The notes under the pieces were generated by a model. It was not told where the DNA came from, searched no databases, and saw only the letters and a list, made by a program, of their open reading frames with translations. From Rhodoferax potami (GTDB taxonomy: Bacteria > Pseudomonadota > Gammaproteobacteria > Burkholderiales > Burkholderiaceae_C), in the NCBI RefSeq assembly GCF_032193805.1, contig NZ_JAVBIK010000001.1, positions 2,873,001 through 2,937,000 on the forward strand: DNA of 64,000 nucleotides, given 5' to 3'. The first letter of the stretch is position 1; each line of letters opens with the position of its first letter. The position numbers were made by a program, and so were the translations under genes. Shown here in pieces: positions 33,602 through 42,737 of this stretch.

Positions 33602-35296
33602 TCAGCTTGGCTGGTCTGCCCACACGACCTCTCGGTGTTGGTTCAACCACCGGTCATAGGATGGGGCGTATTTCGCTTCGATGCTGGCGCGTTTGACTTT
33701 CAGGGTCGGGGTGACCAAACCGTTTTCTGATGTCCATGTCTCTGCTACAGCGATCAGAAAATCCAGCTTTTCATGGGGCTCCAGCCGGCTGTTGACCTGC
33801 TGCAAGTGCTGCTGGAGACCGGCCTCCAGCGCTTGGCGGCCCGCGGCTGATCGACTCTCCGCGGCCGCATCCGCCGACAGCATGACCAGTGCAAACGGCT
33901 GGGCATAGTGGGCGCCGGTGACCACGCAGGCTTCGACCGCATCGTGGGCCACGAGCTTGTCTTCGATGGGCGCCGGCGCAATGTATTTGCCTTTGCTGGT
34001 CTTGAACAGGTCTTTGACCCGACCGGTAATGCTCAAAAACCCGTGGCTGTCCATGACGCCTTTGTCGCCGGTGCGCAGCCATCCGTCCGGGGTGAGTGCA
34101 GCGGCCGTGAGCTCGGGTTCGCGGTAATAGGCTTTCATCAAGGCTGGGCAACGCATCTGGATTTCACCGGTGGCCGGATCCATGCGCGTTTCGACTTCGT
34201 CGTAGGCCAAGCCGACGGAGCCGGTCTGGCGCGAACCGGGCAGGGTGGAGTGCGAGACTCCGCTGTTCTCGGTCATGCCGTAAACCTCGACTAGGTTCAG
34301 ACCCAAGCGGCGGTACCACTGCAGCACATCGGCAGGCATGGGCGCTGCCCCGCCCGCGGCGATGCGGCATTGGTCTAAGCCCAGGCCTTTCAAAATCTTG
34401 CGGCGCACTAAATGGCCCACGACGGGCAGGCTGAGCAAGAACCGGAGCTTGGGTGCCGGCACCTTGCTGTGCACCCCTTGTTGAAACTTCACCCACAGCC
34501 GCGGGACCGAGAAAAACACTGTAGGCCGCGCACGCTGGAGATCTTGCAAAAACGTGTCCAGTGACTCGGCAAAAAAAATGCGTCCGCCATAGCGCAACGA
34601 GGCCTGCTCAATCAGCATGCGCTCCGCCACATGGGCCAAGGGCAGGTACGAGATGTAGCGGTCTTTGATATCCATTGGGAAGCGGCGCGTCGCACAGCTA
34701 ACGCCCCAGGCCATGCTGTTGAAGCTATGCACCACGCCTTTGGGCGTGCCTGTGGTGCCCGAGGTGTAAATGATGGTGCTGATGCTTTCGCCCGCAGGCT
34801 CAGGGCAGGTTTTGAGCGGGCTGGTGGTGTTGATCAACTCCGTCCATTGGTGGGCGTGCATGGAAGGTGCCAAGGGCAGTGCAATCAGGGGCAGCCCGGG
34901 CGGCACACCGCTTTGCAGGTTGACGGTGTCATCGAGCTTGCCGATGAAAAGCGCCTTGCTCTCGCTGTGCAACAGGATGTAGCTCAGGGCCTCGCCATTG
35001 AAGGTGGGATAGATCGGCACCGACACATACCCCGCCATTTGGATTGCCAAATCCGCCAAGATCCAGTGAGCGCTGTTTTTACCGATGATGGCGACCCTGC
35101 TGCCCGCGGCCCAGCCCTGGCTTTGCAGCCATTGGGCCATGCGCCGCACCTGGCTGGCCGCTTGGGCCCAGGTGAGGTCCAGTACTTGCCCGCCTCGCAT
35201 GGGTTGCGAGAGATAGACCGCATCAGGGCGCTCGTGCTCCCAGCGGTACAGGCAAGCCAAAGGAAGGTCGGCAGGCTGCAGTGCAATTGTTTGCAT
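33602..35296 (-). CDS. AMP-binding long-chain acyl-CoA synthetase
   Basis: The 564-residue enzyme belongs to the adenylate-forming family. The P-loop-like motif IIYTSGTTGTPKG, the VYGMTENSGVS motif, GWLRTGDKG and ITGRVKDLFKTSKGKYIAP (catalytic lysine region) are present. The layout fits long-chain fatty acyl-CoA ligases that activate acids with ATP and CoA. The substrate chain length is not fixed by sequence alone. The gene is upstream of the cytochromes on the same strand with a 23-base gap. Confidence 0.9.
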   Translation of the reverse strand: MQTIALQPADLPLACLYRWEHERPDAVYLSQPMRGGQVLDLTWAQAASQVRRMAQWLQSQGWAAGSRVAIIGKNSAHWILADLAIQMAGYVSVPIYPTFNGEALSYILLHSESKALFIGKLDDTVNLQSGVPPGLPLIALPLAPSMHAHQWTELINTTSPLKTCPEPAGESISTIIYTSGTTGTPKGVVHSFNSMAWGVSCATRRFPMDIKDRYISYLPLAHVAERMLIEQASLRYGGRIFFAESLDTFLQDLQRARPTVFFSVPRLWVKFQQGVHSKVPAPKLRFLLSLPVVGHLVRRKILKGLGLDQCRIAAGGAAPMPADVLQWYRRLGLNLVEVYGMTENSGVSHSTLPGSRQTGSVGLAYDEVETRMDPATGEIQMRCPALMKAYYREPELTAAALTPDGWLRTGDKGVMDSHGFLSITGRVKDLFKTSKGKYIAPAPIEDKLVAHDAVEACVVTGAHYAQPFALVMLSADAAAESRSAAGRQALEAGLQQHLQQVNSRLEPHEKLDFLIAVAETWTSENGLVTPTLKVKRASIEAKYAPSYDRWLNQHREVVWADQPS

Positions 35297-35401
35297 GGAC
35301 TCCCCTCAATCGTTGAAACGATTGTTGGGCTCGCACCAGAGCACCCGCAATGGTGGTGACCCTAGGTATCCCGGGGTTATGGGTTAGGGGTTAGTGCGGT
35401 C

Positions 35402-35704
35402 TTAAGCCGCGCAGGCAAACGGCTGGTCGAGCAGCAGATCGCTCTGGGGAACCGCCACACACGGCAGGCACCAGCCCTCGCTCTTTTCATCGGCACTCAG
35501 ACCCGGCCACTCAATGCGATAGCGCACCCGCCCCGACACCATTTTGCAAAGGCATGCCCTGCAGGTTCCATTGCGGCAGGAGCTCGGCAGTTCGATACCC
35601 TGCGCCAAGCCGGACTCCAGCACGCTGCTGATGCCATCACTCTCAAAACTCAGACCGTCTGGCAGCACGGATACGGTGTAGGTGGCGTTGAGAGGCGGGG
35701 ACAT
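35402..35704 (-). CDS. plant-type [2Fe-2S] ferredoxin
   Basis: The 100-residue protein has the plant-type cluster motif CRNGTCRAC with a distal WCLPC cysteine, and SVLESGLAQGIELPSSC is the normal lead-in. It is a small soluble electron carrier, or a stand-alone version of an oxygenase reductase domain. I chose ATG 35704 because the fold begins there; an upstream in-frame ATG at 35800 would run into the divergent GNAT control region. No oxygenase is next to it. Confidence 0.88.
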   Translation of the reverse strand: MSPPLNATYTVSVLPDGLSFESDGISSVLESGLAQGIELPSSCRNGTCRACLCKMVSGRVRYRIEWPGLSADEKSEGWCLPCVAVPQSDLLLDQPFACAA

Positions 35705-35841
35705 TGGCGTGATCTTTGGCGGTGTCAACGAGCCGGGTTGAGAGGGGTTTGGCGGGTGAAAAATGGAGGCATGGGAGTCGATTCTTGAATGCTGCGACAA
35801 TCACGCTCTTTTTTTCAATTTTGCTTGAGTTTGCGTTAGAC

Positions 35842-36369
35842 ATGTCCAGTACGACTACTTTCAAGGTTCGCCCCGCCACACTACGTGATGCCAAAGCCAT
35901 CGCTGAGCTCCACAACTCTTCTGTTCGCGAAGCCTTCAAAAGCATGCTGGCCGATACACCGGTTCCCGTGACCCCCTTGGACAAGCGCCAGGCTTACTGG
36001 CGCGAAGCGATTGAGTACGCTGAACCCCAGGTTCAAGTGGCTCTGGATGACGACAAGATCGTCGGATTCGTGGGTTTTGACCGCTCGCGTGACAAGGGCA
36101 CCCCTCCGACCATGGGCGAAATTTGGGCCATTTACGTGGCCTCCAGCCACTGGGACAAAGGCGTAGGCCTGGCCCTGTGGGATGCTGCCCGCGAAGGCCT
36201 GCTCGAAGAGGGTTGCGCCAACGTGAGTGTGTGGCTGCCGATTGCCAACGAGCGCGCCATGCGTTTCCACGAGCTCGCCGGCTTCAAGCGCGAAATGAAT
36301 ACCGCCAAAACCGTGCAGATCGGTGCCGTCAAAATCGAGGAAATGCGCCTCAAGCGTCCCCTGAACTAA
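35842..36369 (+). CDS. GNAT-family N-acetyltransferase
   Basis: The 175-residue protein has FKVRPATLRDAKAIAELHN at the start, the acetyl-CoA motif region HWDKGVGLALWDAA, and WLPIANERAMRFHELAGF at the end, all typical of GNAT enzymes. The acceptor is unknown. ATG 35842 was chosen because it begins the fold. The short intergenic region upstream is shared with the divergent ferredoxin gene. Confidence 0.88.
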   Translation: MSSTTTFKVRPATLRDAKAIAELHNSSVREAFKSMLADTPVPVTPLDKRQAYWREAIEYAEPQVQVALDDDKIVGFVGFDRSRDKGTPPTMGEIWAIYVASSHWDKGVGLALWDAAREGLLEEGCANVSVWLPIANERAMRFHELAGFKREMNTAKTVQIGAVKIEEMRLKRPLN

Positions 36370-36395
36370 GGGGCGCAAGCCTGAAGCGCTTGGCC

Positions 36396-37514
36396 TTACA
36401 GGCGCTTCACCACCACGCTACCAATCGAGTAGCCTGCTCCGAATGAGCAGATCACTCCCACCTCACCCGCTGCAATGTCAGCGTGGTGGCGGTGGAAAGA
36501 GATGATGGAGCCCGCCGACGCTGTGTTGGCGAATTCGTCCAGAATCACCGGCGCATCATCCAGCGTCGCCTCCCGCCCCAAGAGTTTTTTGGCAATCAGC
36601 TGGTTCATGCCCAGGTTGGCTTGGTGCAGCCAAAAGCGGCGCACCTGTTGCGGCGTCAGGTCCAGCGAGTTCAGGTGTTGCTCGATGTGCTCGGCAGCCA
36701 TGGGGCACACCTCTTTGAATACTTTGCGGCCTTCCTGGCGGAAGAGCTGGTCGCGGTCGTCCGGGTTGCGGTCTTCCGAGCGCGACATGAAGCCGTTGTT
36801 GTTGCGGATGTTGTTGCTGAAAGTGCTCAGCAGCTTAGTGCCCAGCACCTCAAAGCTGCCGGCGGGCGCGAGGTCCAGGCGCTCCACCAGAATGGCCGTG
36901 CACACATCGCCAAAGATGAAATGGCAGTCCCGGTCAATCCATGCCTGGTGGGCGGATGTGATTTCGGGGTTCACCACCAGCACCGCACGGGCACTGCCAC
37001 AGCGCACTGCGTTCACCGCTTGCTCCAGCGCGAAGGTGGCGGAAGAGCAGGCCACGTTCATGTCAAAACCGTAGCCCTGCACGCCCAAGGCGGTCTGGAT
37101 CTCGATAGCCATGGCCGGGTAGGGGCGCTGCATGTTGGCGCTGGCGCAAATCACGCCGTCTACACCGGCGGCGGTTTTGCCGGCAGCTGTGAGCGCGTCC
37201 TGGCAGGCTTTGACGGCAATTTCAGCCATCAACGACAACTCGCTATCCGGGCGAGGCGTGAAGTGCGGGCGCATGCGCTCGGGGTCCAGCACCCCGGTTT
37301 TTTCCATCACATAGCGGCGCTGGATGCCTGAGGCTTTTTCAATGAACTCGACGCTGGAGTCCGTCAGAGCGGTGCGGCTGCCAGCAGCTATCTCGTCGGC
37401 AAACTTCGCGTTCTGCAGCGCGGCATAGGCGTTGTAGCTGGCGACCAACTCCGCGTTGGTAATGACGTCCGGCGGTGTAAACAGGCCGGTGCTGCTGATG
37501 GCAACGCGATGCAT
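36396..37514 (-). CDS. FabH-like beta-ketoacyl-ACP synthase III
   Basis: The 372-residue enzyme has the thiolase-fold triad: Cys in NVACSSATFALE, His in FWLHQANLGMN and Asn in EFANTASAGS. It is about 50 residues longer than housekeeping FabH, with an N-terminal insert (SYNAYAALQNAKFADE). Similar longer FabH homologues in Pseudomonas take medium-chain acyl-CoA into fatty-acid synthesis; that is only a suggestion here. It is divergent from the alcohol dehydrogenase gene, with 180 bases between. Confidence 0.87.
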   Translation of the reverse strand: MHRVAISSTGLFTPPDVITNAELVASYNAYAALQNAKFADEIAAGSRTALTDSSVEFIEKASGIQRRYVMEKTGVLDPERMRPHFTPRPDSELSLMAEIAVKACQDALTAAGKTAAGVDGVICASANMQRPYPAMAIEIQTALGVQGYGFDMNVACSSATFALEQAVNAVRCGSARAVLVVNPEITSAHQAWIDRDCHFIFGDVCTAILVERLDLAPAGSFEVLGTKLLSTFSNNIRNNNGFMSRSEDRNPDDRDQLFRQEGRKVFKEVCPMAAEHIEQHLNSLDLTPQQVRRFWLHQANLGMNQLIAKKLLGREATLDDAPVILDEFANTASAGSIISFHRHHADIAAGEVGVICSFGAGYSIGSVVVKRL

Positions 37515-37694
37515 AGAAGGGGCTTCTCAGGCTGGTGGGCGCGCGCGGCGGGTTGCCGGCGCTGGCCGGATTATCCGCTGAAGTGGCGCAGTCGCGAGGG
37601 TTACAAGCCCCCTGCCGCCGGGCAAGCCTTCGTTGTACCCTGCGGGCTCGCGCGTGCAGGCGCGCCCGCGACACCCCCTATTCAGGAGATTGAT

Positions 37695-38711
37695 ATGACC
37701 AACTTCCGCGGCTGGGCAGCCCCCGGCAAAAGTGCAGACCTGGAGCGCCTCGACTTCGACCCCGGCACCATGGGGGGTGAAGAGGTAGAGATTGCCGTGG
37801 AGTACTGCGGTATCTGCCACTCCGACCTCGCGATGGTCGATAGCGAGTGGTTCCCGACCCAATACCCGGTAGTACCGGGCCACGAGGTAGTCGGGACGAT
37901 TGTGGCGGTTGGCGCACAGGTCAAAGGTCGGGCCATAGGCCAGCGGGTGGGCCTGGGCTGGCACAGCAACAGCTGCCAGCACTGCCAGTTTTGCCAAGGG
38001 GGCGAACAAAACCTGTGTGCGACCCGGCAGCCCACCATCATCGGGCGGCATGGTGGTTTTGCAGACAAGGTGCGCGCCCACTGGAGCTGGGCCTTGCCTT
38101 TGCCCGCAGGGCTCGACCCGGCGTCGGCCGGCCCCCTGATGTGCGGGGGCGGCACGGCGTTTTTGCCTTTTGTGATTCACGACATCAAGCCCACCGACCG
38201 GGTTGGCGTGGTGGGCATTGGCGGCTTGGGCCACTTGGCCGTCAAGTTTGCCAAGGCGTGGGGGTGTGACGTGACCGCGTTTACCTCCAGCCCTTCCAAG
38301 CGCGAAGAGGCGCTGGCACTCGGCGCGCACCGCACCGTGTCCAGCGTGGATGTGAAAGAGCTCAAGGCCTATGCCGGCAAGCTCGATTTCTTGTTGGTCA
38401 CCGTGGGCGCAAGTCTGGAGTGGGACGCCTTGATTGGCACCCTGGCACCCAAAGGCCGGCTGCACCTGGTGGGCATGGTGACCGAGGCCATGAAGGTCCG
38501 CACCAGCAGCTTGTTGTCGTGGCAGCGCAGCATCTCGGCATCGCCCACACCGTCGCCAGTGACCTTGATGAAAATGATGGAGTTTTGTGCGCGGCACGGC
38601 ATTGCACCGCAGGTGGAGCATTTCCCCATGTCGCGGGTGAACGATGCCGTTGCCCACCTGCGCAGCGGCAACGCCCGGTACCGGGTGGTGCTGGACGCTG
38701 ATTTTGTGTAA
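37695..38711 (+). CDS. zinc-dependent NAD(P) alcohol dehydrogenase (YjgB/Ahr type)
   Basis: The 338-residue medium-chain dehydrogenase has the catalytic zinc ligands in EYCGICHSDLAM and PGHEVVGTI, the structural zinc cysteines in NSCQHCQFCQGGEQNLC, and the nucleotide motif GIGGLGHLAVK. It reduces or oxidises aldehydes/alcohols of medium size. ATG 37695 with CAGGAG is preferred to an upstream frame that reaches into the fabH-like gene. The tail (RSISASPTPSP) replaces the usual GSxxGS segment with a more proline-rich form. Confidence 0.9.
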   Translation: MTNFRGWAAPGKSADLERLDFDPGTMGGEEVEIAVEYCGICHSDLAMVDSEWFPTQYPVVPGHEVVGTIVAVGAQVKGRAIGQRVGLGWHSNSCQHCQFCQGGEQNLCATRQPTIIGRHGGFADKVRAHWSWALPLPAGLDPASAGPLMCGGGTAFLPFVIHDIKPTDRVGVVGIGGLGHLAVKFAKAWGCDVTAFTSSPSKREEALALGAHRTVSSVDVKELKAYAGKLDFLLVTVGASLEWDALIGTLAPKGRLHLVGMVTEAMKVRTSSLLSWQRSISASPTPSPVTLMKMMEFCARHGIAPQVEHFPMSRVNDAVAHLRSGNARYRVVLDADFV

Positions 38712-38737
38712 CCCCCTCACAGGTATGCTCTGCCCCC

Positions 38738-39706
38738 ATGCAACGCCCCCGCTTTCTCCCTGATAACTTCACCCTCATCCTGATCGCCGTGGTCACACTG
38801 GCCAGCCTGCTGCCCGCTCGCGGCGCAGTGGCACAGGGTTTTGAGTGGCTCACCACCGCAGCTGTTGCCTTGCTGTTTTTTATGCATGGCGCCAAGCTCT
38901 CGCGCGCCAACGTGGTGGCGGGCTTGAGCCATTGGCGGCTGCACTTGCTGGTGCTGGCATTTACTTTTGCCCTGTTCCCTTTGCTGGGGGTGTTGCTCAA
39001 ACCGGTGTTCGGCTGGTTTTTGAACCCTGAGCTGGCGTTGGGCATGCTGTTTTTGTGCGTCTTGCCGGCCACGGTGCAATCGGCTATTGCGTTTGCCGGC
39101 ATGGGGCGGGGCAATGTGGCGGCGGCAGTGTGCAGTGCCTCAGCCTCCAGCTTGATCGGGGTGTTTTTGACGCCCTTGCTAGTGAGCTGGTTGATAGTGC
39201 CCGGAGAAGTGGCGGGCACCAGCACCTGGGATGCGGTGTTGCACATCATGCAGCAGTTGATGCTGCCCTTCGCCCTGGGTCAACTCATGCAGCCTGTGAT
39301 TGGCAACTTTGTTAAAAAGCATGCCGCTACTTTGCGCATGGTGGACCAGAGCTCGATCTTGCTGGTGGTCTACACCGCCTTTAGTGCCGCAGTGATCGAA
39401 GGGCTGTGGACCCGGGTACCCCTGCCCATGTTGCTGGTGCTCACTGTGGCTTGTTGCGTGTTGCTGGCGCTGGTGCTGTGGATTACCACCATGACTAGCC
39501 GCAAACTCGGCTTCTCTAAAGAGGACGAGGTCACCATCGTGTTTTGCGGCTCCAAGAAGAGCCTGGCCAGCGGTGTGCCCATGGCCAAAGTGCTTTTTGC
39601 TGCCCCGCAGGTGGGCATGATGCTGCTGCCGCTGATGATCTTCCACCAGATCCAGCTCATGGTCTGCGCAGTGCTGGCGCAGCGCTATGGGGAGCGGGTA
39701 GATTGA
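38738..39706 (+). CDS. bile acid:sodium symporter family protein (YfeH type)
   Basis: The 322-residue protein has about ten hydrophobic segments in the SBF-like pattern, with LLFFMHGAKLSRANV in the second segment and LPATVQSAIAFAGMGRGNVAAAVCSAS as the crossover region. YfeH-like members transport unknown organic anions with sodium. It lies 26 bases after the alcohol dehydrogenase on the same strand, so the two may share a transcript. Confidence 0.88.
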   Translation: MQRPRFLPDNFTLILIAVVTLASLLPARGAVAQGFEWLTTAAVALLFFMHGAKLSRANVVAGLSHWRLHLLVLAFTFALFPLLGVLLKPVFGWFLNPELALGMLFLCVLPATVQSAIAFAGMGRGNVAAAVCSASASSLIGVFLTPLLVSWLIVPGEVAGTSTWDAVLHIMQQLMLPFALGQLMQPVIGNFVKKHAATLRMVDQSSILLVVYTAFSAAVIEGLWTRVPLPMLLVLTVACCVLLALVLWITTMTSRKLGFSKEDEVTIVFCGSKKSLASGVPMAKVLFAAPQVGMMLLPLMIFHQIQLMVCAVLAQRYGERVD

Positions 39707-39770
39707 TATTGGGCAACTGATGGGCTGGGACGCATCCTCTGTGAAGGATGGTGTACCGAAATCAGCCACA

Positions 39771-39800
39771 AAAAAACGGGAGCGAATGCTCCCGTTTTTG
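39771..39800. terminator. bidirectional Rho-independent terminator
   Basis: The stem AAAAACGGGAGC / GCTCCCGTTTTT (12 bp) around GAAT has A and T tracts on either side. It sits between the convergent symporter and PEP-CTERM genes and can stop transcription from both sides. Confidence 0.92.
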
Positions 39801-39816
39801 TTTAACTCGCGTTTAT

Positions 39817-40380
39817 TTACTTTGACTTTTTCCGTTTGATGGCAACACCCATCAAACCTAGCCCCGCCAGCAACATGGCGTAGCTCTCTGGCTCTGGCAC
39901 AGCTGTAACGGCTACATCGGTGACCGACAGACCGCGGAACTGAGCTTGTCCGGGAGTGTCGTTCGCGAATTGCTCAAGCATCAGGTGACCGGTACCCGAA
40001 AACTGGATGCTGTAGGAGCGCCATGTTCCGTCGTTGATCAATGTGAAAGGTGTAGGAAAACGGCTGGATGAACCGGCCAGCCAAGTGTGGTTACCCGGAA
40101 AACCTTGGCTGATACCAAAGTACCCACCGCCATCGACGTTGGCGACACCTCGGTATTGAAAGTTCACGTATCCGTTACTGAAGGTAGCCAGGCTGAAAAT
40201 ATCACCCGCGCTGTTACCACGACCGAAAGTGAGTACGTTCCCGCTCACTGTGGCGGAGGAATCCCCCTTGGTAGTCCACGCGTTCAGATTGTCAAAGTTC
40301 TCGGTGAAATAGGTTGTCGCAGCCATAGACTGCCCGAGAGCGCCCACCAACAGGCCGAGTGTTAACAAATACTTTTTCAT
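39817..40380 (-). CDS. PEP-CTERM sorting-domain protein
   Basis: The 187-residue exported protein has an N-terminal signal (LLTLGLLVGALGQSMAA) and a C-terminal sorting tail: VPEPESYAMLLAGLGLMG followed by the basic end IKRKKSK. The body (TTYFTENFDNLNAWTTKG, then beta-rich segments with GYFGISQGFPGN) looks like a jelly-roll-type domain. PEP-CTERM proteins are cut by an exosortase and are linked with exopolysaccharide in biofilm formers; no exosortase is in the window. The 275-base region upstream is AT-rich and contains a perfect palindrome. Confidence 0.9.
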   Translation of the reverse strand: MKKYLLTLGLLVGALGQSMAATTYFTENFDNLNAWTTKGDSSATVSGNVLTFGRGNSAGDIFSLATFSNGYVNFQYRGVANVDGGGYFGISQGFPGNHTWLAGSSSRFPTPFTLINDGTWRSYSIQFSGTGHLMLEQFANDTPGQAQFRGLSVTDVAVTAVPEPESYAMLLAGLGLMGVAIKRKKSK

Positions 40381-40457
40381 CTAATTCCTTCCAAGTTGGA
40401 AACTTAATCACCCTACAGGTTACAGGTGGGTAATAGGGTTGAGGTTCATTGGGGTAC

Positions 40458-40473
40458 TAGTCCATTTGGACTA
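40458..40473. promoter_or_regulatory. 16-bp perfect palindrome upstream of the PEP-CTERM gene
   Basis: TAGTCCATTTGGACTA is a 7-bp inverted repeat with a 2-base centre, located 78 bases ahead of the PEP-CTERM start in an AT-rich gap. It has the form of an operator for a dimeric regulator. The 275-base gap (40381-40655) otherwise shows only loose A/T tracts; no gene fits. Confidence 0.45.
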
Positions 40474-40655
40474 ATGGGTGCAAATTCTTGCACTGAGTGT
40501 GAATAAATTCACATTTCGATACATGCGGAGCCTCAGCCAGGGCACAGGTTGATAGTGAATTTAAAAAAGGTCTACCCGCACCTCACGACTGTGCTTCAAC
40601 ACTATTTGCGGCACCTCCAACTACTGAGGTACGGTAAGTTAGCGATGGTCGTTTC

Positions 40656-41126
40656 CTACGCTTCCCCGCCAAAATGCTGAGTCAGGTTGTCGATGTACTG
40701 CTCGACCATTTTTTCAAACTCAGCCTCGGCAATAGGGGCTGCCACCATCTTCATCAGGCCGGGCAGGGGCAGGGTGAGTTCGCCTTGGATTTCCAGCACA
40801 ATGTTGGTAGCCTTTTTGTTGTCGGTGATCTTCCAGCTGCCGGCCACCAGGGCGTTGCCTTCGCCTTTGATGGGTGTCCAGCTCACGGTGCCCTTGGCTT
40901 TGTTGCTGGTGTATTTGGATGCGTAAACCGTTTGCAGTGTGATCGAGGCGATACCGATTTTTTCCATTTCCCAGCGGTAAGCGCCGCCGCCCAGATCGAC
41001 CAGCTGATCGACCTTGGGGAAGTGGCTCGCCGAGCTCGGCACATCTGACAGCACCGCAAACACTTCGCTGGCCTTGGCCTTCACGTCAAATTCATAACCC
41101 AGGTTGATTTCTACGGTCACGGCCAT
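40656..41126 (-). CDS. SRPBCC-family protein
   Basis: The 156-residue protein starts MAVTVEINLGYEFDVKA and shows AEVFAVLSDV-like and SHFPKVDQLVDLGGGAYRWEM segments of the SRPBCC/START fold (similar to CoxG-type proteins). The end EKMVEQYIDNLTQHFG is the long C-terminal helix. Likely a small lipid- or cofactor-binding protein of the cytoplasm; function unknown. It is next to, and on the same strand as, the exonuclease-like gene. Confidence 0.82.
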   Translation of the reverse strand: MAVTVEINLGYEFDVKAKASEVFAVLSDVPSSASHFPKVDQLVDLGGGAYRWEMEKIGIASITLQTVYASKYTSNKAKGTVSWTPIKGEGNALVAGSWKITDNKKATNIVLEIQGELTLPLPGLMKMVAAPIAEAEFEKMVEQYIDNLTQHFGGEA

Positions 41127-41186
41127 GGCTACTGTCTCCTTGTGGTGTGGGGGTGTACAGCACCATGTTACTGCCTAAGACGCCGG

Positions 41187-41741
41187 TTAACCCGCCCTGA
41201 TGCGCTGCAGTGTGAGCTGGATCAGCCGCGCATCAGAGCTGGCGCGGTGGCGCTGGGTGCCACGCTCGCTGGCGATTTGGGCCTTGACGGTGTGCCATTG
41301 ATCGGCCTCTTTGTCGCTCAGCAGGCTGCGCAGGTTTTCCAGCTTGAAGCGGGGGCTCATTCCAGCGGCCTCAAACAGCACATTGAGCCAGGTGAAGTCG
41401 TTGGCCCAACCGTCGGTGTACACCGTGGTGCCGGCCAGCTGGGCATTGAGCAGCTTGGCCACATCGCGGGCACTCAGGCCACGCTGCTGGAGCAGCTCGC
41501 GGGTGATGCGGTGCAGGCTGGCGGCACCGGTGTCCCAGTGGGTCCAGTCGGGCTCGGGCTGCACCAGGGTGCAATAAGCATGGCCGTCCGGGAGCACATA
41601 GCCGATTTCGATGGGGTAACTACTGCGCCCCAGGCCGGACGCCTCGATATCCAAGACCGTGGGCGCTGTGAGGTCGGGTTGGCGGTCAACGGTCAAGGGT
41701 GGTGGCATAAGTGTCGGAGGCGTGGTTCTATTCTCCAGCAA
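41187..41741 (-). CDS. DnaQ-like DEDD 3'-5' exonuclease domain protein
   Basis: The 184-residue protein has exonuclease motif I as LDIEASGLG (Asp, Glu), motif II as YTDGWANDFTWLN (Asp), and motif III as HRASSDARL (His and Asp of the DEDDh type). This suits a small RNase T/oligoribonuclease-like nuclease, but no specific member can be named. Starts at 41741 or at an ATG 33 bases later are both possible. Confidence 0.8.
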   Translation of the reverse strand: MLENRTTPPTLMPPPLTVDRQPDLTAPTVLDIEASGLGRSSYPIEIGYVLPDGHAYCTLVQPEPDWTHWDTGAASLHRITRELLQQRGLSARDVAKLLNAQLAGTTVYTDGWANDFTWLNVLFEAAGMSPRFKLENLRSLLSDKEADQWHTVKAQIASERGTQRHRASSDARLIQLTLQRIRAG

Positions 41742-41831
41742 GCTTTGCGCCAGCTCTGTAAGGGCTTGCCCTGAGCGGCATACGCCAAACGGGTGACAAT
41801 CGCGGCCTTACCCACTCCATGTGACCACCCT

Positions 41832-42734
41832 ATGGCCAGCAGCCTCCTTGCCCTTTTGGACGACATTGCCACCATCCTCGACGATGTGGCCGTACTCAGT
41901 AAAGTGGCGGCCAAGAAAACCGCCGGTGTTTTGGGGGACGACCTCGCCCTGAATGCGCAGCAGGTCACCGGTGTGTCTGCCGAGCGCGAGCTGCCGGTGG
42001 TGTGGGCGGTGTGCAAAGGCTCGCTGCTGAATAAGGCGATTCTGGTGCCCGCAGCCTTGGCTATCAGCATCGTGGCGCCTTGGCTGGTCACGCCGCTGCT
42101 GATGATTGGCGGTGCCTTTTTGTGTTTTGAGGGCTTTGAGAAGCTGGCTCACAAGTTTTTGCACCGCGCAGAAGATGACGCGGCCCATCAGGCCGAGCTG
42201 CTGCAGGCGCTGCAGAACCCGGCGGTAGACCTGGTGGCCCTGGAGAAAGACAAGATCAAGGGCGCGATTCGCACCGACTTCATTCTCTCGGCCGAAATCA
42301 TCGCCATCACCCTGGGCACGGTGCAAGACAGGGTCTGGACGACCCAGTTCATGGTGCTGGCTGGCGTGGCCTTTGCCATGACCGTGGGGGTGTATGGCCT
42401 GGTGGCAGCTATCGTCAAAATTGACGATGCAGGCCTGTACCTGACCCGCCGCCCCTCCGCCACGCCCCAAGGTGGCTGGGTACAGGCGCTGGGGCGCGGC
42501 TTGTTGTGGGCGGCGCCGGTGTTGATGAAGGTGCTGTCAGTGGCTGGCACGGCCGCCATGTTCCTGGTGGGCGGTGGCATTCTCGTGCACGGCCTGCCGT
42601 TTTTGCACCACCTGACCGAGGGCCTGCCCCTGGGCTTTGTGTTGGATGGCCTGATCGGGGTGGTGGCTGGCGCCTTGGTGCTGGCTGCGGTCACGCTGGT
42701 GCAGCGGGTGCGCGGCGGTTTGAAGGCAAACTAA
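41832..42734 (+). CDS. DUF808-family (YedI-like) membrane protein
   Basis: The 300-residue protein starts [42 protein letters not shown], which is the diagnostic N-terminus of the YedI/DUF808 family. Several membrane helices follow (for example [17 protein letters not shown] and [17 protein letters not shown]). The function of the family is not known. The start at 41832 is the first ATG of the family sequence. An EamA gene follows after 3 bases. Confidence 0.9.
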   Translation: MASSLLALLDDIATILDDVAVLSKVAAKKTAGVLGDDLALNAQQVTGVSAERELPVVWAVCKGSLLNKAILVPAALAISIVAPWLVTPLLMIGGAFLCFEGFEKLAHKFLHRAEDDAAHQAELLQALQNPAVDLVALEKDKIKGAIRTDFILSAEIIAITLGTVQDRVWTTQFMVLAGVAFAMTVGVYGLVAAIVKIDDAGLYLTRRPSATPQGGWVQALGRGLLWAAPVLMKVLSVAGTAAMFLVGGGILVHGLPFLHHLTEGLPLGFVLDGLIGVVAGALVLAAVTLVQRVRGGLKAN

Positions 42735-42737
42735 GCG

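Noticed and set aside
40480..40510. possible sigma-54 promoter ahead of the PEP-CTERM gene
   Set aside because: TTGCA fits the -12 element on the minus strand but the -24 GG is missing at the right distance.
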